Positions 9,117 through 20,425 of a stretch of 64,000 bases of DNA are shown piece after piece. Below the pieces are notes generated by a model, which was given only the letters and a program-made list of their open reading frames with translations, was not told the DNA's origin and did not search any database. How positions within the stretch are numbered: position 1 is the stretch's first letter; each line of letters starts with the position of its first letter. The translations under genes and the position numbers were made by a program. Origin of the DNA: Chalara sp. BL73 (lineage: Eukaryota > Ascomycota > Leotiomycetes > Helotiales); contig CAKJVC010000198.1 in the NCBI GenBank assembly GCA_918026815.1, forward strand, positions 186,001 to 250,000, written 5' to 3'.

Positions 9117-12100
9117 TCACATTGTGCTCTGATCATCGGTCATGAAAGCATCAAACTCGGTCTGAAAAGCACCATCAAAAGAAGCCTCCACTTCTTGAAA
9201 GAAGTTTACCCTACTCATACTGGCCTCATCTTCATTCCTTCTTTCTTCCATGGCGGCATATCTCCAGGAACCAGCTCTGCTCTGTGCTTCGTCTGCATAG
9301 AGCGGGGGATCCATTGGTTGCCATTGAGTATCATTGTTAATGCTGCCGTAGTCCGTTACTTCAGAGGCAGTGCTCGCTGAGTTTATGTGCTCTGCTGATT
9401 CCATGGCAATCGAGTGGTCCGTTTCGTCCCTAGCCTCAGAAGGGCATTCCTGGTTGTCATACTGACCACCTGCAAGCTCATCACCCGAGTCGTTACCCGA
9501 GTCGTCACCCGAGTCGTCAACCGAGCTATAACCCCAAGTTTGGAGTGGATAGTCGCTTGAACAATCGGTAGAGTCGTCAGCTGAGTCTTCATTTTCGCTT
9601 TCGTCCTCATCCTCCATATTCTCGGGAGCTTTTGGGGAATCGTGGTCGCTGTAACAGCAGTCTCCTCCGACAGCATGGGAGCTGCCCGCTTCGGCCTTGC
9701 TCCGTGCCTTGGCCACTCTCTTCATGTACATTCTCGTCCATTTCAAATATCTCCTTTCCCACCGCTGCCCTTTCTCCCAATAGTATTCTTTCAGCCCCGG
9801 CTCGTAAGCCCCATCCTCGTTCTTCTCACTATCGGCCTCATAATCCCAACTCATCTTCTCAGCCCATTTCTCTTCGTCCCAAGTTCTGCAGTACTCGTCG
9901 AAAGTAAGTGTCGAGGTATGGCGCGTCCCCATGTATGGTTTGGACTTCGGCATGGTTTGAGCCATGACCTCTTCCGGGTCGAAACCGCAGAACTGGAGTG
10001 CTTCCGACCACTCCTTCTCTCGACCAAAATTCCTCGCGGTCCTAGACGCAGACCTTCCTGCGTTGTTTAGTGCGTAGATATCAGCTCCCGCCGCGATAAA
10101 TATTTTCAAGAGCTCCCTTGGTTCTAGGAAGGGTCTTAGACCTTCAGACTCTCTGTACGTGCGAGGACAACGTAGAACTCTGTGTAAAACGGTATTACCG
10201 TTGAGGTCTCGGCACGAGATCTCCACTCTCCATTTTAGAAGAATGATTGCTTTCTCCAAGATATGAAGATATCCAGAATAATAGAAGCCAGAATACGCAA
10301 GTACCATTAGTGGCGAGCACTTTGCCCTAGTAAGACTATCTTCTGAGATAAGCATGCGAGGATGAACGAGGGGTCCACCAAGGCGAATGACGTGTTTCAA
10401 AGTAGTCTTTTGAACATTAGTGGGAAACCGAAAAGGCCCTTAAATAGTTATTAAAGCTCACTAAAGTTTCGGATAAAAGGATATTTGTAAAGATGCTATT
10501 ATCATTACAATCTTTTATATGAACGTCTGCGTCAGCTTGAAGCATGAGTCTGAAACATTCGGATCTGGCATCGAGCTCGAACTTGTCTGAAACTTCGGCC
10601 GTATTCCATCTTTGGACTAGAGATAATGGCCTATGATTGACTAGTGTTAGCAATGTAGCGTCTCATGTAGATATAGCAGGACAGCAGGACAGTAGGACAG
10701 TAGGACAGTAGGAGAGCAGACAATACCGTACATTAAATAGCCACTCCACATAGGTTCAATCGCGTCAGGGTCAAAACCGGTTTCAAGCAAGAACTTGAGC
10801 ATGTCGACTCGATAAAAGGTGTTGGCGTACTATTATTCAAAGTTAACCAAGATCCAACGCGGGAAAATCAACGCGGCCTACTTAACCTACATTGAGAAGT
10901 GACCTGCCATTCTGATCTCGGTCGCTCAGACTAGCTATCTTACTTTCTAGAGCTCTTATTAGATCTTTCAGTTCGCCGTGCTCTATGATAGTGAAAATCT
11001 CAGAATTGTTTGGGATCATTGCCTGGTAAGTGATTCTTGCTGATGGATTAAGACATGGATCCAAGCCAAGAACAATTCGAAACGGAGAAAAAGTCTTGTT
11101 ATTTGGGTATATTTCAATTTGTGCGGCGATTGAACTTTGTGTTAATTGGTTTTCTTCAACAGAATCGTCTTGTAAAGAAGACTTGTTTTGCCAGAAAACT
11201 GCAATTACTCTCCCGTAAGGAGTTCTCCTGCTCCCGGCCCCACGGATGATCTTGGATGAGCCGCCACTGAGACTGCGATATGAACGAGGCTCAAGTTGGC
11301 TTAAATCTGAGCAGATAATCAGTAAAACTGTCTTAAACTTTACTGGATTGATATACCTTTGTATCCATTTCCCAATTGAATCTCATTAGTCAAGTTCATT
11401 CGATTCCGAATGTCAACAAGATCTTCCTCGATAACCGAACTCCAGCTATCATGTGTCGGACATTGGGATACGTCGCTACTGGAACTCAAAATATGCTGGA
11501 AATCGTTGAGAATCGCACCGCATTGTCTTGACTTAAGCATGGTGTTGGGACCTTGGGCGTAGCTCAGGAGTCGCTCGACTGGGGTTCCCACGGCGGCGTG
11601 TAACCATGGGGACTCGGCTGAACGAATATTTCGGTTGGAAAAATTGCAAATTGAAAGGTTGGGCGATGCCACATGAGACTCTGTGTGGAGGCTTATCTGA
11701 CTTGGGAGGGCTGCAGACATTAGCAAGTACACCTTACTCTTTGGCCGCTGACTTACGCGAAGGGGGAATACAATGAATAGGCCGATTCGACTCGGGGTAC
11801 TCCTTTATCCATTTCTGAATAATAGCTTCTAGTTTTCTATGGCCCTGAACTTTAACGAACTTTGTTGCTTTTCCTGAGCTTTGCTTTCGATGCTGAATAT
11901 GTCGCACGATTGCCCTTCGTTTGCTTGCCTCCACATTTCTCTTGAGCTTCATTTGCAGAACTTTTGCTTTATATTGACGCTCTCTATTCATAGAGTAAGT
12001 ACCAGTCAGGGTTGAAGACTCGACGACTTACGTGGCAGTAAACCCAAACTCTTGGTTGACGATATCCATGACTTCCTTGTAACTGCGTTCCTCGTCCAGA

Positions 12101-12780
12101 AAGAGCTGTCGAATCCGGGACTCGGCCGGCTTCCACTTTTCTGCAGACATAATTGATGCTTTTGGCGCCCGCTTGCGTGATGCAGGCTGAGCTGCTCCGA
12201 AAGACTGTTGTGCATGATGTTCTGCCTCTAGTTGGTGCGGAGTCACGAAAGAAGATGGTATTGCACCAAGACCTAAGGCATTCTGAGGTAAGGTCAAATG
12301 GCCGAATGTTGCTTGATCTGGGTACGATGAGCTCGTTATTGTGTTTGATTGCCCAAAAAGATGGGCTAAAGGCCCGGGCCATGCTTGCAGTGGCTGTGGA
12401 GGCCCCAAAATCGGCATTATAGGATTAGACAATCCCATCTGAACGTTTAGATCACTGCCAAAATTTTGATTGCAAGTTAAGTCTTGGTTATTGACATCAA
12501 TCAAGCGAGTTTGATCTAGAGAAAGAGAAGGCTGTGAGTCGACCAGAGGCCTAAACATTGCCTGCATCGACTGGTGTAGCCCCGACAATGGCATCATCGT
12601 ATCTGATCCTTCTATTTGCAAGGACGTGATATTTTCGGGGTATGCGCAAATAGAAATTCCGATTATAGGGTGAGTAAACTGATTGTGTGGATATGATGAG
12701 GATAGCTGCGACACTGGTTGGCCACCAGATGGTAACCCCGCATCTGCCTCCTCCATCGACGTGTCGTAAGATGAATTCAT
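9117..12780 (-). CDS. Clr5-domain ankyrin protein, seven exons, 1100 aa
   Basis: Reconstructed exons, 5' to 3': 12780-12032, 11983-11757, 11710-11357, 11306-10891, 10829-10732, 10630-10462 and 10406-9117. All phases agree and the total is 3303 bp. Exon 1 ends and exon 2 begins within a Clr5 domain (EKWKPAESRIRQLFLDEE, then ERQYKAKVLQMKLKRN). Clr5 is a short N-terminal domain of fungal proteins that commonly carry ankyrin repeats. Exons 4-7 contain ankyrin-like units, for example DRDQNGRSLLN at the end of exon 4 and DLNGNTVLHRVLR with IFIAAGADIYALNNAGRSA in exon 7. The last ~250 residues are acidic and low-complexity (DDSGDDSGNDSGDE), followed by Asn/Ser-rich sequence. No stops or frameshifts were found. 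Such proteins are presumed regulatory or involved in recognition; no specific role can be assigned. The intron-5 GTACGG donor is unusual but is the only one that preserves phase. Confidence 0.8.
10673..10716. repeat. 8-bp tandem repeat inside intron 5 of the Clr5-ankyrin gene
   Basis: The unit AGGACAGT/C is repeated about five times within the 101-bp intron (10631-10731). It explains why this intron is longer than its neighbours. A clean CTAAC branch site lies downstream of it. Confidence 0.8.
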
Positions 12781-14790
12781 TACTGCAATGATGAGAAATA
12801 TGAAGAGAAAAATATGGGTTAATATGTAGACAACCTGAGATATATGAGAGTGGGAAGTGAGATGGAGGGCTCAGCCCCATCAGGCATAGGCCTAGCCCCT
12901 GTCTGACAAAAGTACTATCTGAACGTCGTATCAGCATGCATTAGGGCGAGGATGACGGTGTTGGTGATTGGGCTACAAAAGAGGGCTGTACTCGAGTGAC
13001 CACACGGCCAGTCACCAAAAGTACTACGCAGCCGAGCGTATCAGCGTCTCGTGGCTGTCGCCTCCCACGTGTCCTCTCTACGTCCTTTGCGGAGAAGAAA
13101 AGGACTATCTTCCCGATGACTTCTAGCTTGACGCGGTTTCAAAGTCTGGTTTGTCGTCTCAACTTGAGATGCGACGAGCTGGCTGGAGAACGTATGAGTT
13201 GGGCTATCTTCTGGATAGTACTTTTCTGATCCGACGAATAAAAAGGATGACTGCGTTTAATTGGTCCAAGGAGAACCAGGGCGCCTCAAATAGTGGATTC
13301 AAAGTGCTGTTGAAGTTGGATGGTACTTTTCTCTTTGGAGCCTCCTTGTTGAGGAACAACAAACTTGTTGTACAATAGTCAAAAGACATTAGTATATAAA
13401 GCCGGCACTCACCTTTATCCCATTTATCATCTAGATGTAGGCCAGTCAATTCACAGCTGTGATCAATGACTTTCGCCACATCGAAAGTCAGATCTCCCAA
13501 TATGTAAGTGCCAATCATCAATAGCTGCTAGCTGTGATCTGATCTGACTTCACCTTAGCATCTTCAATGTCTCTCAGCGACCTACTAGCCCTCTGCTCAT
13601 TCGTACTCAACATCTTCGTCTTATCTTCGCGAAACATTTGGCAAACACACGTAGCACTTAATCGTATTCCGATACTATTTAAACATCGAGTTAATAACTT
13701 CTTGAAGCTCGATAGCGTTAGATTTATCGATATCGTAGGTATCCACCCAAAAGTATTGCAAACTATCGCGCCTCACCTGTTCTCCGCAGATCTATATCTT
13801 GCTATAGCCGCCAGCTTTACTATTGCTCGTACCGTCTAGTAGATCCCTGAGAGTGACCTCCTCCGCTCCCCACTTCTGTAAAAGTATAGTATACTCGGGT
13901 ATGTCGCTCTCGAAGAACTCATCAGGCTGAGGTCGCCATCATTGTCAGACTATAGTAGACGCATTGTTCGGGTAGGTTCGAGGATCGCAGGAGGAAGGGC
14001 TCTTAGTAGCTGTTGAGCCGTTGAAAGAGCATAGATGTGGAGTGAAGTGAAGGTTGGAGAAGACGTCGCGTTGAGGCTGGCACACTCAGCTGAGCTGCAG
14101 CCTCGTGGTAATGAGATCGACGAGCATCACCGCGGAAGACCCGCCAATCGCACGGGCTTACGCAGAAACTCGGGAAGTCATATGGGACAGATGTAGATAT
14201 TCGAAGCCGCTCTCGATTGACCATGATGTGTTCATGTCGCTGAGGGGGGAGCTGAAGGAATTGCACAGTGAATGACAGAAATAGTACAATCAGCAATTTG
14301 ATGTTTAAGCTTTAACTTCTGCCATGCTCGAATTGTCTAGCCTTAAATATTGGGCTGATGTTTATTATTCAATTATGTCCGTCATTCCAGGGAAGCGCGT
14401 AGTCGTTTTACCCTAACCAAACCTTGTTAGTCGCTTCGATTCGAGGTACTGTTCAGCCTATCGACCTGGAATGAATTTGCGGTCTACAGCAGCCACAAAG
14501 CTGATGACGATTCCCAACTTGGTAGTAAGGCTTGTAGGATCGAATGGAATCGTTTTATAAATATCAAAAGCGATAAGGGTTAATAGTGGGAGCTAAAGTG
14601 AGAGAACTGTCTTCTATCATAAAAGCGGCCGCCCGCAGATCAGGCACAAGAGCGACGACACGAACGTAATTCTGTGGTGAGAGAGATTCAAAGTGTCCAG
14701 TAGTGGCCACAGGGTACGGCTCATGTAACAATATGGGATGTTTCGATGTATGCACAGATTTTAAGATATACAAAGTCAAAGTACCTGTTA
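12781..14790. other. 2-kb stretch without a firm gene
   Basis: Several 60-105-codon frames occur on both strands (for example 13204-13521 minus and 13567-13839 plus), but none has a recognisable motif or consistent splice chain. A remnant gene is possible around 13400-13840. The first ~200 bp presumably hold the promoter of the Clr5-ankyrin gene. Confidence 0.4.
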
Positions 14791-14836
14791 ATTTTCTCGG
14801 CACGGTGGGTTTCTCGCCACGTAGGGAGGGACGTTA
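14791..14836 (+). mobile_element. Isolated TIR end
   Basis: The segment TTCTCGGCACGGTGGGTTTC...CACGTAGGGAGGGACGTTA is the inverted counterpart of the left end at 58588, including the inner GTACTTTGACTT block. No partner end was found nearby. Confidence 0.6.
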
Positions 14837-14986
14837 ATACTATGCGCCTTGGATGCGACACACTTCCTTCTGAAATTTGGCTATCGGCCTGGCTAACCCT
14901 CCTCACCCAACATCAACCATCAACACCGCGTTTTACTCACAGTTTCCCACGTCCTTCATGGATCCACTATCTGCACGGATTCGTAA

Positions 14987-15792
14987 ATGTGGGGCTTCTC
15001 GGCGGACCGCCGCCAGATCCATGTCAAACGCCCTCAGGTAAGCATGATTTCTTTTCTGTACGATAATTGCAAGATATTGATATAGGATAGTGTTGCGGAG
15101 ACGAAGCTCCCGGATACAATCAAGGCAGCGCTCTATACCGATATCTCACATCCTAGGATCTTACTACAATTAATACTTTTGCGCACTATTCATCTGAAAC
15201 CCAAGGCCAAGTCAAATATCACCAATATCCTGAATCTAGCTCCTAGCTTATATCTCGCTAAAAGGATTTCAAGAAAAGCAGACGACGGTTAAGGAATCTA
15301 CAGGATGATGCCATAGAAACCTCGGAGAAGTTGAGAGACGAGTTGAACGAGAAGTGGTTATACAATGATGATGACCCAAACAATCAATTACTAGCGGAGT
15401 ACCGGACAAGCTTCCCGACAAACGATCAGTACAACTTCACTAGGCAAATTCCCATTACGGACAATGTATACACTCCACCTTCCGCCAGTTTCAAAGAAAT
15501 TAATCAGGATGAGTCCTTTGTGCAAATTCTAGCTTCGCTATATGCGATATTCCCGGCAAACAATGAGCATGATCCTTTTATACAAGCTTCTCCTGCGAAC
15601 AATGAATATACTTCGCCCGATAGCCTCCCTCTCGTGACTCCGCCGCAATCGTCAAAAGACATATCGCTTCCACTTGAGTCGAGTGAAGATATTGGTCAGT
15701 CTAATAGACGTGGTCATAGGAGGGCTCGCCAGACCCGAAAGCCAGTTGTTATTGTGGATGCGCGAAAGACTCGCAGAAAATATGAGGGTTAA
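14987..15792 (+). CDS. Hypothetical locus, splice structure unresolved
   Basis: A plausible two-exon reading starts at ATG 14987 (14987-15037, 48-bp intron with GTAAGC donor and ATATAG acceptor, then 15086-15292). It gives 85 residues including KLPDTIKAALYTDISHPR. A second open frame in another phase runs from about 15310 to 15792. It encodes an acidic N-part with two similar blocks containing FPANNEHD and SPANNEYT and ends in a basic tail GHRRARQTRKPVVIV. The two could be one gene with an unrecognised intron or a frameshift. No family is recognised. It begins only 150 bp after an orphan transposon end. Confidence 0.35.
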
Positions 15793-16538
15793 AGCTTTTT
15801 GCTGCCGTTCACGGTTGAGGAAATTTGCTGAGTATCAGCTTGCCACCCCTTTATTCCTGCCTTGCAATTCCTGCTTTACATCTTTCGTCCTGCATCTTCC
15901 GCCACCTTTCAACACTGTCGCCGTCCACTAGTCCCGGTGTTCTATTGCGTTCTCAGCGCCTGTAGATTTTCTTGGTCCCTGCTGACCTTATTATAATACC
16001 CCTTCTTTGTGTTTGTATCACTTCCTGTGATACTTCTTCGTATGACTTGCAGTTGCTTAAGTCGGTTACCCACGGGGCATGTAGCACCATCTCAGCGCAG
16101 TGCTATATATGCTCGTTGCAGGTGGTTGACTTGTTCTTGATTGTTCTAAGTTCTAAATCTACGTGCGAGAACTTAGATACATCAATGTGGTGGTCTGTGC
16201 CTCGTGTGATATTCACATGGCTTTATACCAACACTTTGATTGCCTTCGTCAAATATCCGTCTCCCGTTGGCACGGTTGTCGGCTTGGGGACGCAGATCAT
16301 TTCAATCCAAGATACCAGAATGTTCAGTTTCATCGCTGCATTTTCTCTTCAGTTCCAATATTCAAAGTTTTACGCTCGATCAACAGACCGTGAAAATCAA
16401 TGCACACTCAAGCGACACACAACAACCACCACTTTCTCTTCCACTTCCCTTTCCTCAAACTTTATATAAATGAAACTTCCGAAGTACCTCTTCTTCCTCC
16501 TTTCCTGATGCCCTAATCCCTCTCCTTGCCATCCAACC
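15793..16538. other. Intergenic, nothing firmly recognised
   Basis: A 165-codon plus-strand frame (15972-16469) has a composition rich in Ser, Ile and Cys and no motif. I regard it as chance or decayed sequence. Confidence 0.35.
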
Positions 16539-16712
16539 TGTCACGTCGCGTGCTCCCAAGCACACGTGATCCACATTAGGCGAGCTCCCCGAGCTCCTCG
16601 TGTATATATAGCCCGCTCTCCTCGAGCTCCCTCTTCCTTCCTTAGCTATAGATTCTCGTATGGTACCACCGTTGTCCTCTGTATCTGTAGGTCCACAGCG
16701 CGTGTCGTGACA
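16539..16712 (+). mobile_element. 174-bp TG...CA element (solo-LTR-like), copy 1
   Basis: The element starts TGTCACGTCGCGTGCTCCCA and ends in CGTGTCGTGACA. It contains a strong TATA-like GTGTATATATAGC and a pyrimidine-rich CTTCCTTCCTTAGC block. Four more copies are full length at 174 bp, counting the interrupted one, and one is partial. The TG...CA ends, TATA box and solo state fit an LTR of a small retroelement (LTR or TRIM). No target duplication is seen at this copy. It creates spurious arginine/serine-rich frames wherever it lands. Confidence 0.75.
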
Positions 16713-17077
16713 GTGACAGGGATTGTGGCCAGGATGATGATATGGCCAGCTTGCTTCTCGCTAGCATGCACTGATATCCGCATGGTTGGCTCAAATCATC
16801 TAGGCTGGAACACATTGTTGTCAGGACAATCGTGGTGCAAAGAATACGAGTGGGATACGTACGCGCAGAAACAAATGATAAATTTTGAAAACGATGTTAG
16901 AGATGGTGGAGGCACATGTTCGAAAAACTTTCTGCGTCAGCCACAGACGTGGCTGAACGACATCAATCAAAACCGAGCCTTTGCTGGATGTAAATGAGGA
17001 TATTGATGAATCCACGGTGTTGTGCCTGCTTGGCAGCTCAATAATTCAGGATCGAGAGCTCCACCTCAAAAGGCCCA
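16713..17077. other. Intergenic with an unassigned 95-codon frame
   Basis: The frame that leaves the 174-bp element continues to 16997 and includes LGWNTLLSGQSWCKEYEWD. It has no start of its own after the repeat and no recognised motif. It could be the end of a disrupted gene. Confidence 0.3.
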
Positions 17078-17345
17078 AACCACCAATTGTGTGACTCATT
17101 CTCAAATCCCAAAAAAGCAGCATGTAATTCATCATTGCTGGCGGCTCGGCGCGAGGATAAAAGGGTTGGTGTTTGGATAGTTTTAGGAAGATAGAGATCA
17201 GGTTGTGAATAGACCTACGTATACTCTTCCGCTCACTTTCGAGAAACTTGTGAATGACAGATCAAACGCAAGATCGGGGCTACATGCAAGACGTAACCAC
17301 TGACAGTGGGCATAGGGTGTTTTGACATTGGCGTAGGCGAAAGGA
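17078..17345 (+). repeat. ~265-bp duplication H, copy 1
   Basis: This segment is a close direct duplicate of 53361-53627, with shared blocks such as GACTCATTCTCAAATCCC, GGCGCGAGGATAAAAGGG and GATCAAACGCAAGATCGGGG. One copy has a short insertion. It carries a TATA-like GGATAAAAGGG, so it may be a duplicated promoter. Here it ends about 290 bp upstream of the second APH-like gene. Confidence 0.85.
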
Positions 17346-17635
17346 AATCGCGGCATCAACGCGCGCTCTCCAGGTGTCCAATCATCATGAGACATCAAAT
17401 GTTTTAGCCGCCCGCCACCAACCAGAACCTCATGCTTCGTCGAAACACCAACAGACTGAAATAGCTCATCCCTTTGTCGAAATACATTTCATCAGTTACC
17501 ATCCGCCTTCGATCCGTCAATTCGATCATTCGATAGAACTATTCTCTCTCAAACTCGCTTCATCGTCAATTCATCGAGCGAAGATCACATTCTGTCCCTG
17601 TCCACCGCCAATTTCAACGTCACTCGGTTGACATC

Positions 17636-19141
17636 ATGATTGAAGGCCCGGACAACTTCGATTACCTCGTGTGGGACAAGAATGACAAAGAATGGGAGAT
17701 AGTGCAGCCGAAGCTTCGCTACTGATCTACACTACACGCTGTTGAGGACCTCGGGACAGCGAAGTTTGGAAGTACCGCGAAATGGGTTAGCCCCATGAGT
17801 ATCGGAGGCTATAATATCATATACAGACTCAAAGTTGAGGGGTTTGACTCTGAGGTCTTGGTTCGACGACCTATTCCATGTTACGCCCAATTTCCTGTTG
17901 AGAAAACCTCTATTGAGGCTGCGACGATGATGTACCTCGAGAAGCACACCAAGATCCCGGTCGCTCGGACTTTCTTCCATGGTGAGGACCCGAAATTGGG
18001 ATCGTTCATCATTATGGAATATATCGAGCACCCCCAGTGCATGTCTACAGCTCACAATGCTACAAACGAGGATGTTTCCAAACCGTTCACATTGAACCCC
18101 GATATTCCCGAGGAAGTCCTTCGAAAGCACTATCAGCATGTAGCGGCATGCTTGCTCGAACTTTCGCAACACACATTCCCTCGAATCGGATCACTGGTCG
18201 AGGTCAATCCGGGTACCTTCTCGATCGCAGCGAGGCCTGTTACGAAGAACATGAACGATATGCTTCAGCTTGCAAATATTCCAGGCGCAATTCTCCCACC
18301 GCAATTAAAGACCTATCAAACCGCTGATGAATACTATGTATGGCTTGCAGAGATGCATATTGCTCAGCTCGTCTTCCAGCAAAATGATCTCGTCAGAACG
18401 GAACAGGAATGCAGAAACAAGTACGTCGCTCGACAACTCTTCCGCAGACTCGCCAGGGACGGGAAGCTCTCCAAATTTGGTTTCAAAGAGGACAACTGGT
18501 CGGCTCAGTCAAAAACCAAGAGCATGAAGCTGTCCTCAATGCCTTCGAATTCCGATTCATTCCGTCTTTACTGCGATGACCTTCGCCCAGCAAACATTCT
18601 CCTTACTGCGTCGGACGCAATTACTGCAATCATTGATTGGGAATTCACATATGCTGCCCCAATTCAATTCTCCCTGGACCCTCCGTGGTGGCTGCTTCTC
18701 GACACACCCGACCAATGGGACGCCGGTCTTGACAACTGGATCACACTGTATGAGCCGCGCCTGGAAACCTGGATTTCAGCCATGAAGAAAGCCGAAGAAG
18801 ACACAAAGTTGAACGGCGGAATCGCCGGTGTCCCATTATCTACGTATATGCGAGAGAGTTGGGAGACGGGCAGATTCTGGCTGACATATGTTGCGCGGAA
18901 GAGCTGGGCATTCGAGACTATATTCTGGAAGTATCTGGATGAGAAGTTCTTTGGCCCACGTGAGCAGGGACTCCCGAGGAATCACTACTGGAAGGCGAGG
19001 ATTGATCTGTTGAGCGAGGATGAGAGAAACGCGATGGAACCTTTTGTTGAACGAAAGATGGAGACCAGGAAAGAGCAGAAGATAGTGAACTGGGACCCGG
19101 AAGCCGCCAAGAGTCGCTTTGCGGAGATGCTTTTTGATTGA
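17636..19141 (+). CDS. APH-family phosphotransferase with an in-frame TGA near the N-terminus
   Basis: From ATG 17795 an uninterrupted 448-codon frame runs to 19141. It contains an N-lobe, a catalytic loop YCDDLRPANILL (residues 259-270; D262 and N267 at the expected positions, but C in place of the usual His at 260) and IIDWEF with D281. The same frame is open upstream to ATG 17636, 53 codons earlier, except for one TGA at 17723-17725 (codon 30). The extension reads like protein (NFDYLVWDKNDKEWE before the stop, LHAVEDLGTAKFGS after). A CGA to TGA change would explain it. Either translation starts at 17795 and loses part of the N-lobe, or the gene is a recent pseudogene, or the stop is read through. 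The large insert between N- and C-lobes is usual for fungal members. Substrate unknown. Confidence 0.75.
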
Positions 19142-19275
19142 GGACAAAGAAGAAAGCACTTCAAAATGGACTCTAAAGTCACTCAACCTGACACTATTGA
19201 ATCCGCAAGCTTCTAGACTAGTTACTTGGTGCGAGCTCTTTCTCCTTCTCACTCTTGGATCTTGTGATCCAAGTC

Positions 19276-19700
19276 CTAGCCCAACCACCCCAACAGTTTG
19301 TCATGGAAAGCCGCCGGATCCTGAATCTGCGGCGCATGTCCTAAATCCGCAAACTCAATCAGCGTGCACCCTGGAATAGATGCCGAAACTTGCTTCCTAA
19401 GCACCTTATAATGGCCCAACAACGGCTTCATATCCGCCGGCGCCCACACCTTCCCAATCACAGTATTATCTCGGTCACCTACTATCGATAGCGTCTTAAC
19501 TTTCAAATTAGGCAGCTCATATACCACCGGCTACGTGAAAATTATATCTGTGACTTTCGCTATTATATACCCAAACTCCCTGCCTATTGTTCTGATATAG
19601 TAAGCAGCGAGCATATTGACCTAGACGTTGTACTCCGGCTTCCAGGTTTTGGCGTAGTAGGTTGCTTGCTAGAGAATTGCTACGCGAGTCCCCGTGCCAC
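19276..19700 (-). pseudogene. Alpha/beta-hydrolase C-terminal relic with three TAG stops
   Basis: The intact end (19527-19276) reads LSIVGDRDNTVIGKVW... and ADLGHAPQIQDPAAFHDKLL. This is the typical final part of an alpha/beta-hydrolase, with the catalytic-acid strand (GDRD) and the GH containing the catalytic His. The same frame extends upstream through YAKTWKPEYNV, VNMLAAYY and VTDIIFT, interrupted by TAG before QATYY, after KPEYNV and after DIIFT. All three are TAG, as expected from CAG or TGG mutated by C:G to T:A. Upstream of about 19700 the hydrolase signal is lost. It is convergent with the APH-like gene, with about 135 bp between them. Confidence 0.75.
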
Positions 19701-19853
19701 CTGCTTTTTCTCTCAACCTTGATATTATTTCTACCAACTTACCACTTCATGCTTTCACTTTCAAATCTACGCAGCCTGCTTGATTCTTTGGCTCAACTTT
19801 GCCCAACTCGACTTTATATTACTACATTTTGTGGCATTTAGATTTCTACGGCT

Positions 19854-20425
19854 ATGGCAACTCCTACCGCTGCTCGCTTTACTGATTCACGCTTTCATCT
19901 GAAGAGCGAATATTCACTCGATACTTTTGTGTCTAGTAAGGCTAGCTGGATTTTTTTCTGCTAGCTTGATTGGTTATTAACATTTAGCTTGCAGCTCTTT
20001 CAGCCGTCGGATACAGGGCCGGGCAGATCCTTGAGGTCATGGCAGATCCTTCAGCATATGAGCACGAACTTGTCCGTTTGACCGATCAACAATTCCAAGA
20101 GCTTGAAGATCGCCTCGCTGCTACGCACTCACCACCAGCCCGTATTCTAACATGGGATGTGGTTGAGCGGCGTTTAAGTGAGATCCAGGTTATTTTACGG
20201 CGCCATGGCCCTATCTTTCCTGTATGGCAGGGTCGTTTCACGATCGAGGGGATCAGCCACCTTCGGAAAAGAATAATCAAGAAGGTAAGTTTAGCCAAAG
20301 AAGAACAACAAAGTGATGATCGTCAAGCAACCGCTAGTTGGTCGCCGAAGGATTCTGCTTCGATAGACCTGACAGCAGACGATTTCAAGGGGGGCGTTTG
20401 GAGAATGACTCGGCCTGAAAGATGA
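19854..20425 (+). CDS. Hypothetical protein, at least two exons
   Basis: Exon 1 is 19854-19935 (ATG, then MATPTAARFTDSRF...). The 59-bp intron has a GTAAGG donor and ATTAAC branch and ends at CTTGCAG (19994). Exon 2 runs from 19995 and joins in phase to the frame containing ILEVMADPSAYEHELVRLTD. The product of about 170 residues is helix-rich and charged (QELEDRLAATHSPPARI, WQGRFTIEGISHLRKRIIKK). A consensus GTAAGT at 20285, just after RIIKK, could begin another intron; in that case the last 46 codons given here are not coding. No family recognised. It lies at the border of the AT-rich block. Confidence 0.55.

Noticed and set aside
16566..16700. Arg/Ser-rich frames also seen at 41053-41430, 59175-59465 and 62188-62463
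   Set aside because: They are translations of the 174-bp element and recur only because the DNA recurs.
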